Assembly: GCA_016208805.1 (NCBI GenBank)
Contig: JACQXL010000115.1
Location: 1 to 10,253 of the forward strand
Direction: 5' to 3'
From: Planctomycetota bacterium
Lineage (GTDB): Bacteria; Planctomycetota; MHYJ01; JACQXL01
Length of the DNA: 10,253 nucleotides
Numbering within the stretch: the first letter of the stretch is position 1; each line of letters starts with the position of its first letter. Of the stretch, positions 6,761 through 10,253 are shown one piece after another. A program made the position numbers and the translations under genes. The notes under the pieces were generated by a model. The model was not told where the DNA came from. It saw nothing but the letters and a program-made list of their open reading frames with translations, and did not search any database.

Positions 6761-8532
6761 TAGACAAGATTGCGGCCGGAGAAGTGATAGAACGGCCGGC
6801 CTCCATCGTCAAGGAACTTATAGAGAACTCCATTGATGCCGGCGCGGCGTCCGTTGAGGCCACGGTTGAGGACGGCGGCAAGAAAACCATTCGGGTGGTT
6901 GATAACGGAAGCGGTATCAGTCCGGATGATTTACCGCTGGCCTTCCTGAGCCATACGACCAGCAAGATAGCGGATGAGCCGGACCTGTTTGCCATCCGGA
7001 CGCTGGGGTTCCGGGGTGAGGCGCTGGCCAGTATCGGTGCGGTATCGCAGAGCCGGTTGGTCAGCCGAACGACGCAGTCCCCCGAGGCGTATGAGATAAC
7101 CATCAGTGGCGGTAAGATTAGCCAGCCCAAACCGGCGGCCGCGCCGCCCGGCACGACCGTTGAGGTGGAGAATCTCTTTTACAATACACCGGCCCGGCGC
7201 AGGTTCCTGAAGAGTTCATCCGTGGAATTGGGTCATATCACCGATGTGGTTACCAGGTTCGCTCTTTCGCATCCGGAGATACGGTTTGTCCTCACCAGCG
7301 GTAAACAGCGGCTGGTTGATTTGCCGTCCACATCAGGCGAAATCCTGGAAAGATTGACGCACTTCTTCGGACAGGAGTTAACCGACCAGATTGAGGTGGT
7401 TGCCCGTACGGGGGGAAACGATGATGCCCGGCTCAGGGCGTATATCAGCCGGCCGGATTATACCTGGCCGAATTCAAAGCACCAGTTCTATTATTTTAAC
7501 CGCCGTTATATCCGCGACCGGGTCATCAGCCGGGCGATTGCCCAGGCCTATCTTAACCTGATTCCGTCCGGGCGGTATCCGTTTGTCCTGCTGTTTATAG
7601 AGATGGACCCGGCTAATGTTGATGTCAATGTCCATCCGACCAAGATAGAGGTGCGCTTCCGCGATGCCTGGCAACTGCACGATAACATCCTGACTGCCAT
7701 CAGGACACATTTGATAAAATCTTCCAGTCTGCCCGGTGTACCAGAGGGCCAGCCGGTGGGCGAACCGGCAAACTGGCCGACCGGTCGCCCACTGGGTGAC
7801 CCTGTGTGTCAACCGACAGACGGTCCAATGAAGGCGCTGGTGGATTTCTTTGCAACAGGGAAGACGGAATTCACCGCAGAGGCGCCGAGAACGCAGAGAG
7901 AAGATAGTATATCTCCGCGACCTCTGCACCTGCCCGACCATTCGGCCGTTCGGGCGGGTCTCAGCGGTGATACCACTTATCTGCAGGTGCATAATTCCTA
8001 CATTATCCAGCAGACGCCGGATGGCATTATGATTATTGACCAGCACGCACTGCACGAGCGGATTCTTTATACCAAGTTCAGCCGGCAGTTTGCCGATGCC
8101 AATATCTATAGACAGCGCTTGCTCATGCCGCAGGTGATAGAACTCACCCCGCGCCAGGCCGTCGTTATCCATGAGGTATTGCCGTATCTGAAAAAGGTCG
8201 GATTGGAAATAGAGGAGTTCGGCAAGAATACGGTTAATATTCAGGCGGTACCAGCCCTGTTAAGCCGGGTTGATATGAAGGAATTTATCACGGAGTTCCT
8301 GATTGATTTTGAACCCGATAAGAAAAGCGATGAATCGGTATTGTACGATAAGTTACTAAAACTGATGGCCTGCAAGGCCGCGGTCAAGGCCGGCGACCCG
8401 TTAACGGGCGAGGAAATTCAGTCGCTGTTGAGCGCGGCGACAGATTCGGGTTATACCCTGACCTGCCCGCACGGCCGGCCGGCCATACACAAATTATCGT
8501 TGACCGAGATAGCGAAATATTTTAATAGGTAA
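6754..8532 (+). CDS. mutL: DNA mismatch repair protein MutL (endonuclease type), N-terminus abbreviated
   Basis: This is the mismatch-repair ATPase that links MutS to strand incision. It has 592 residues; the family usually has 600-650. The GHKL ATPase shows IAAGEVIERPASIVKELIENS (6-26), DNGSGI (50-55), TLGFRGEAL (83-91), PGTTVEV (132-138) and FYNTPARR (142-149). The transducer domain includes DVNVHPTKIEVRF (290-302). A low-complexity linker (about 322-405) leads to the dimerisation/nuclease domain with DQHALHE (429-435), ACKAAVKA (539-546) and CPHGRP (571-576), so strand nicking is expected. Two oddities stand out. The twelfth position of DQHAxxExxxxE is Thr (T440). The usual N-terminal strand before LIDKIAAGEV is missing, because an in-frame TGA lies at 6742-6744 and only TTG codons (6754, 6757) are available. 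The second TTG overlaps the upstream stop as TTGA, so translational coupling is plausible. The linker contains repeat-derived sequence. Confidence 0.93.
   Translation: MLIDKIAAGEVIERPASIVKELIENSIDAGAASVEATVEDGGKKTIRVVDNGSGISPDDLPLAFLSHTTSKIADEPDLFAIRTLGFRGEALASIGAVSQSRLVSRTTQSPEAYEITISGGKISQPKPAAAPPGTTVEVENLFYNTPARRRFLKSSSVELGHITDVVTRFALSHPEIRFVLTSGKQRLVDLPSTSGEILERLTHFFGQELTDQIEVVARTGGNDDARLRAYISRPDYTWPNSKHQFYYFNRRYIRDRVISRAIAQAYLNLIPSGRYPFVLLFIEMDPANVDVNVHPTKIEVRFRDAWQLHDNILTAIRTHLIKSSSLPGVPEGQPVGEPANWPTGRPLGDPVCQPTDGPMKALVDFFATGKTEFTAEAPRTQREDSISPRPLHLPDHSAVRAGLSGDTTYLQVHNSYIIQQTPDGIMIIDQHALHERILYTKFSRQFADANIYRQRLLMPQVIELTPRQAVVIHEVLPYLKKVGLEIEEFGKNTVNIQAVPALLSRVDMKEFITEFLIDFEPDKKSDESVLYDKLLKLMACKAAVKAGDPLTGEEIQSLLSAATDSGYTLTCPHGRPAIHKLSLTEIAKYFNR
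7753..7795. repeat. Imperfect inverted repeat in the MutL linker
   Basis: CCGGTGGGCGAACCGG (7753-7768) and CCGGTCGCCCACTGG (7781-7795) are near-inverted copies separated by 12 bases. They encode residues 334-348, a Pro/Gly-rich run of TGRP-like units in the MutL linker. Similar words continue to about 7825. It reads as palindromic repeat DNA taken into the reading frame. Confidence 0.55.
7871..7970. repeat. 100-bp palindromic repeat in frame within mutL
   Basis: The ends TCACCGCAGA (7871-7880) and TCAGCGGTGA (7961-7970) are inverted with one mismatch. The left half continues as purine-rich GCCGAGAACGCAGAGAG. The right half has the complementary CTCCGCGACCTCTGC words. A nested hairpin GCCCGA (7932-7937)/TCGGGC (7950-7955) sits near the right end. 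It supplies MutL residues 373-406 without a stop codon or frameshift. This is the 'CGCAGAGA' type of dispersed palindromic repeat that I recall from environmental bacterial genomes; that recollection has not been checked. Confidence 0.75.
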
Positions 8533-8536
8533 CGAA

Positions 8537-8588
8537 ACCACAGATGAACACAGATAAACACGGATTGATCTTTGTGTCTTTGTGGTGA
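8537..8588. repeat. Palindromic repeat filling the mutL-yfmF gap
   Basis: ACCACAGATGAACACAGAT begins at 8537 and contains a near-tandem unit (AGATGAACAC/AGATAAACAC). The right end, TTTGTGTCTTTGTGGTGA (8571-8588), is its pyrimidine-rich inverted counterpart, with ACCACA (8537-8542) pairing with TGTGGT (8581-8586). It takes up 52 of the 62 bases between mutL and yfmF. Its last five bases, GGTGA (8584-8588), stand 6 nt before the yfmF ATG and are the only Shine-Dalgarno-like sequence there. Confidence 0.75.
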
Positions 8589-8594
8589 AAAACT

Positions 8595-9899
8595 ATGAGT
8601 TGGCAGCATTTTGAATATCCGGACTGTGGGCTTTATATTCACCTTTACCCGACCGATGCCTTCAAGACGACCACGGTCAAGGCGGTGATTCGCCTGCCGC
8701 TGGATGAGCAGGCCACGGCCAATTCGTTGTTGCTCAGGGTCTTATCACGTGGTTGCCGCAAGTTCCCGACAATGCGTAAAATCAGCGTCTTCCTTGAGGC
8801 GTTATACGGGGCCGACTTCGGGATTGACGTGGCCAAGATAGGCGAAAACTACATAATGGAATTTGATATGAGTTTCGTCTCGGAGCGGTTTATCCCCGGC
8901 CGGTCAGATGGACTTCTGCCAAAGGCGTTTGATTTTATAAGGCACATCATCGGTATAAAACCATCAACATTGCTTATGGCCGGGGGCAATTTCCGACCGG
9001 ATTATCTGGAGCAAGAACAGATGAATCTCAAGAACCTGATAGAGAGTCTGTTTGACAACAAGATTGCCTATGCCGAGGAGCGCTGCACCGCCGCGATGTG
9101 CGCGGACGAACCATACGGCATCTATGAATACGGCAAGGCGGATGAGGTGGATAGGTTAACCGGCAAAGCGCTCATAAACCGCCACAAAGATATTATCGCT
9201 TCGGCGTCTTTGCACATATTTGGGGTCGGCGTTGTTGAACCGGACAGGATAACACGGAAGATATGCGATATTTTCGGTCGTCGGGCAGTTGATACTAGAT
9301 ATGAGATTCGGGATACGGGAGACACACATCTCGCATCACACATCTCGCCTGCCCAAGAGCGTCTCGTGCGCGAGACCGTCCCTGAAATTGACCAGGGCAA
9401 ACTGGTGATGGGATACCGGACCAATACTACTTGGGCTAATGAGAACGATGTCTTTGCGTTGATGATGGCCAACGGCGTGCTGGGCGGATTCCCGCATTCC
9501 AAGATATTCCAGAATGTCCGTGAAAAGGCCGGGCTGGCTTATTACGCATCGTCCAAACTGGAAAAGACCAAGGGGTTGCTCTTAATCAACGCCGGCATCA
9601 ACCACGATAAGTTTGACCAGGCCGTCAAGGTCATTAAAGAGCAAATAGATGCGATTAAAGCAGGCGATATCAGCCGGAAGGAGATGGATGCAACCAAGGG
9701 GTCCATTGTTACCAGATTGAAGTCCGTGGAAGACAGCGCATCGTCATTGATAGATTACCAGACCGAATTGATTATCAACAATCGTAACCTGACGATTAAT
9801 GAAATAACTGAAAGGATTCAAGGGGTAACCAAGGACAGAATCGCGTCCGTGGCCGGTAGAATCAAACTGGACACGGTCTATTTCCTGACTACCGGATAA
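8595..9899 (+). CDS. yfmF: M16 peptidase-like protein, YfmF family (probably non-catalytic)
   Basis: This 434-residue protein has the two-half fold of M16 (insulinase/processing protease) proteins and resembles the YfmF subfamily (Bacillus subtilis YmfF, near 425 residues). Diagnostic stretches are FKTTTVKAVIRLPL (23-36), FLEALYGADFGIDV (66-79), EERCTAAMCADEPYGIYEYG (161-180), HSKIFQNVREKAGLAYYASS (301-320) and KGLLLINAGI (326-335). The HxxEH zinc motif expected in the first half is absent; LLLRVLSRGC stands there, so on its own it should be inactive. In B. subtilis this protein and its partner YmfH are implicated in 5-aminopentanol modification of elongation factor P, and the partner usually carries the zinc site. 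No partner gene follows here; repeats and a convergent gene do. The start at 8595 agrees with family N-termini. Residues 233-261 between the halves derive from repeat-like DNA. Confidence 0.85.
   Translation: MSWQHFEYPDCGLYIHLYPTDAFKTTTVKAVIRLPLDEQATANSLLLRVLSRGCRKFPTMRKISVFLEALYGADFGIDVAKIGENYIMEFDMSFVSERFIPGRSDGLLPKAFDFIRHIIGIKPSTLLMAGGNFRPDYLEQEQMNLKNLIESLFDNKIAYAEERCTAAMCADEPYGIYEYGKADEVDRLTGKALINRHKDIIASASLHIFGVGVVEPDRITRKICDIFGRRAVDTRYEIRDTGDTHLASHISPAQERLVRETVPEIDQGKLVMGYRTNTTWANENDVFALMMANGVLGGFPHSKIFQNVREKAGLAYYASSKLEKTKGLLLINAGINHDKFDQAVKVIKEQIDAIKAGDISRKEMDATKGSIVTRLKSVEDSASSLIDYQTELIINNRNLTINEITERIQGVTKDRIASVAGRIKLDTVYFLTTG
9291..9376. repeat. Repeat-like insert in the yfmF inter-half linker
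   Basis: The segment begins with GATACTAGATATGAGATTCG and related GAGAT/GGATAC words. It contains a tandem 14-mer, CACACATCTCGCAT (9323-9336) and CACACATCTCGCCT (9337-9350), identical at 13 of 14 positions. It ends with a perfect hairpin, GTCTCG (9361-9366), loop TGCG, CGAGAC (9371-9376). It encodes residues 233-261 (DTRYEIRD onward), the linker between the two M16 halves, in frame. Confidence 0.6.
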
Positions 9900-9903
9900 T
9901 TTA

Positions 9904-9939
9904 CAACAGGATTAAACGGATTTAATAGTACGGCTGTTG
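9904..9939. repeat. AACAGGATT-type repeat after yfmF
   Basis: CAACAG (9904-9909) and CTGTTG (9934-9939) form a 6-bp stem, starting five bases after the yfmF stop. The left part, AACAGGATTAAACGGATTTAA, shares AACAGGATTNAACG with the leader hairpin at 5712-5725. No T-run follows, so a classical terminator is not supported. Confidence 0.5.
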
Positions 9940-9945
9940 AGGCTT

Positions 9946-10019
9946 GCCGATTATGGTCCATCCTACAGTTTGTCCTTAAGGCAATCGGCCAAACTGCCTT
10001 AAGGGAAGGACCAATCGGC
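9946..10019. repeat. 74-nt nested hairpin in the yfmF downstream region
   Basis: Outer pairing: GCCGAT (9946-9951) with ATCGGC (10014-10019), and GGTCC (9955-9959) with GGACC (10008-10012), with a small asymmetric bulge between them. Inner pairing: CCTTAAGGCA (9974-9983) with TGCCTTAAGG (9995-10004), a perfect 10-bp stem over an 11-nt loop. The consistent nesting argues for a real palindromic element or a structured RNA. It could also slow or end transcription from both converging genes. Confidence 0.7.
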
Positions 10020-10042
10020 TGTACCACCTTTAGGGCAGCCGA
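10015..10042. repeat. Short hairpin sharing an arm with the preceding element
   Basis: TCGGCTG (10015-10021) and CAGCCGA (10036-10042) form a perfect 7-bp stem over 14 nt. The left arm overlaps the right arm of the 9946-10019 hairpin, so the two structures would be mutually exclusive in an RNA. Confidence 0.5.
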
Positions 10043-10048
10043 CTATAC

Positions 10049-10081
10049 CCGGCAGCCCATACGGGCCGCTCAAACTGCCGG
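10049..10081. repeat. 33-nt palindromic repeat, second copy of the FHA-gene repeat
   Basis: CCGGCAG (10049-10055) pairs with CTGCCGG (10075-10081) and encloses GCCCATACGGGC (10055-10066). The right part, GCTCAAACTGCCG (10068-10080), is identical to 98-110 inside the FHA-like gene, next to the same kind of CCC-RTAY-GGG core. This copy is non-coding. Confidence 0.65.
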
Positions 10082-10125
10082 AGTACGGGAATCATATTAA
10101 TCACTGAACTCTTGCGAAAATAGAT

Positions 10126-10253
10126 TTAAGAAGCCAGCGCTAAACATTCATAAATTTGTGTTGGTTCCCATTGGTCTTTGACTTTTTGCCTAACCAAATC
10201 CACAAGATTTTTCAGGGTATCACAAGCCAGTTTGCGTCGCGCTTCACCTATGG
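10126..10253 (-). CDS. C-terminal fragment of an unrecognised gene (cut by window edge)
   Basis: Reading leftward from the right edge gives 42 complete sense codons ending in TAA (10126-10128). The tail reads IGEARRKLACDTLKNL, then VDLVRQKVKDQWEPTQIYEC, then LALAS. It is mainly helical and basic in its first half. I do not recognise the family. A C-terminal helix of this kind would be compatible with a transposase or another DNA-associated protein, but nothing here proves that. By hand count the GC content is about 42%, lower than the neighbouring genes, which would fit an acquired gene. It is convergent with yfmF, from which a hairpin-rich 226-bp gap separates it. Confidence 0.5.
   Translation of the reverse strand, partial: IGEARRKLACDTLKNLVDLVRQKVKDQWEPTQIYECLALAS

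Noticed and set aside
7474..8172. 232-codon open frame on the minus strand opposite mutL
   Set aside because: It lies wholly inside the well-supported mutL frame, has no recognisable domain, and its composition is explained by antisense reading of mutL and the linker repeats.
9946..10019. Intrinsic terminator for yfmF
   Set aside because: The stem is strong but no T-run follows on either strand, so the standard terminator signature is missing.

Overview
The window is bacterial chromosomal DNA with a GC content a little above one half. It carries four complete or near-complete genes and two genes cut by the window edges. No rRNA, tRNA, CRISPR array or complete insertion sequence is visible. 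A giant secreted beta-propeller/transglutaminase protein, a YfmF-type M16 protein, an endonuclease-type MutL and many short palindromic repeats would fit an environmental, metagenome-style lineage such as Planctomycetota, Omnitrophota or a neighbouring phylum. That placement is a weak inference; no marker gene here settles it.

Layout: a minus-strand unit occupies the left half. A 1755-residue exported protein (337-5604) has an N-terminal signal, ten FG-GAP/VCBS repeats, a transglutaminase-like domain and a chain of C-terminal beta-sandwich domains. After a 117-bp palindromic repeat comes the start of a protein that looks FHA-containing (1-191, cut by the edge). The intergenic region at 5605-5770 holds two divergent sigma-70-like promoters. 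The rightward one drives a CNNM/CBS membrane protein (5771-6760), mutL (6754-8532) and an M16-like YfmF gene (8595-9899), tightly packed on the plus strand. Past these lies a 226-bp non-coding stretch made almost entirely of nested hairpins. The window ends in the C-terminal tail of an unrecognised minus-strand gene (10126-10253).

The least ordinary aspect is repeat content. Several palindromic repeats occur between genes, and others sit in frame inside the FHA-like gene, the giant protein, the MutL linker and the YfmF inter-half linker. One supplies the ribosome binding site of yfmF, and one forms a hairpin next to the ribosome binding site of the CNNM gene. The palindrome CCCRTAYGGG occurs four times, about a hundredfold more than chance predicts.

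A second point is the CNNM-mutL junction. The CNNM protein stops just after its second CBS domain. MutL lacks its usual first residues, has no ATG/GTG start and must begin at TTG, which suggests a deletion or an assembly or sequencing error there. The genes do not form an obvious single pathway: the left unit looks like cell-surface or secretion biology and the right unit like housekeeping functions.
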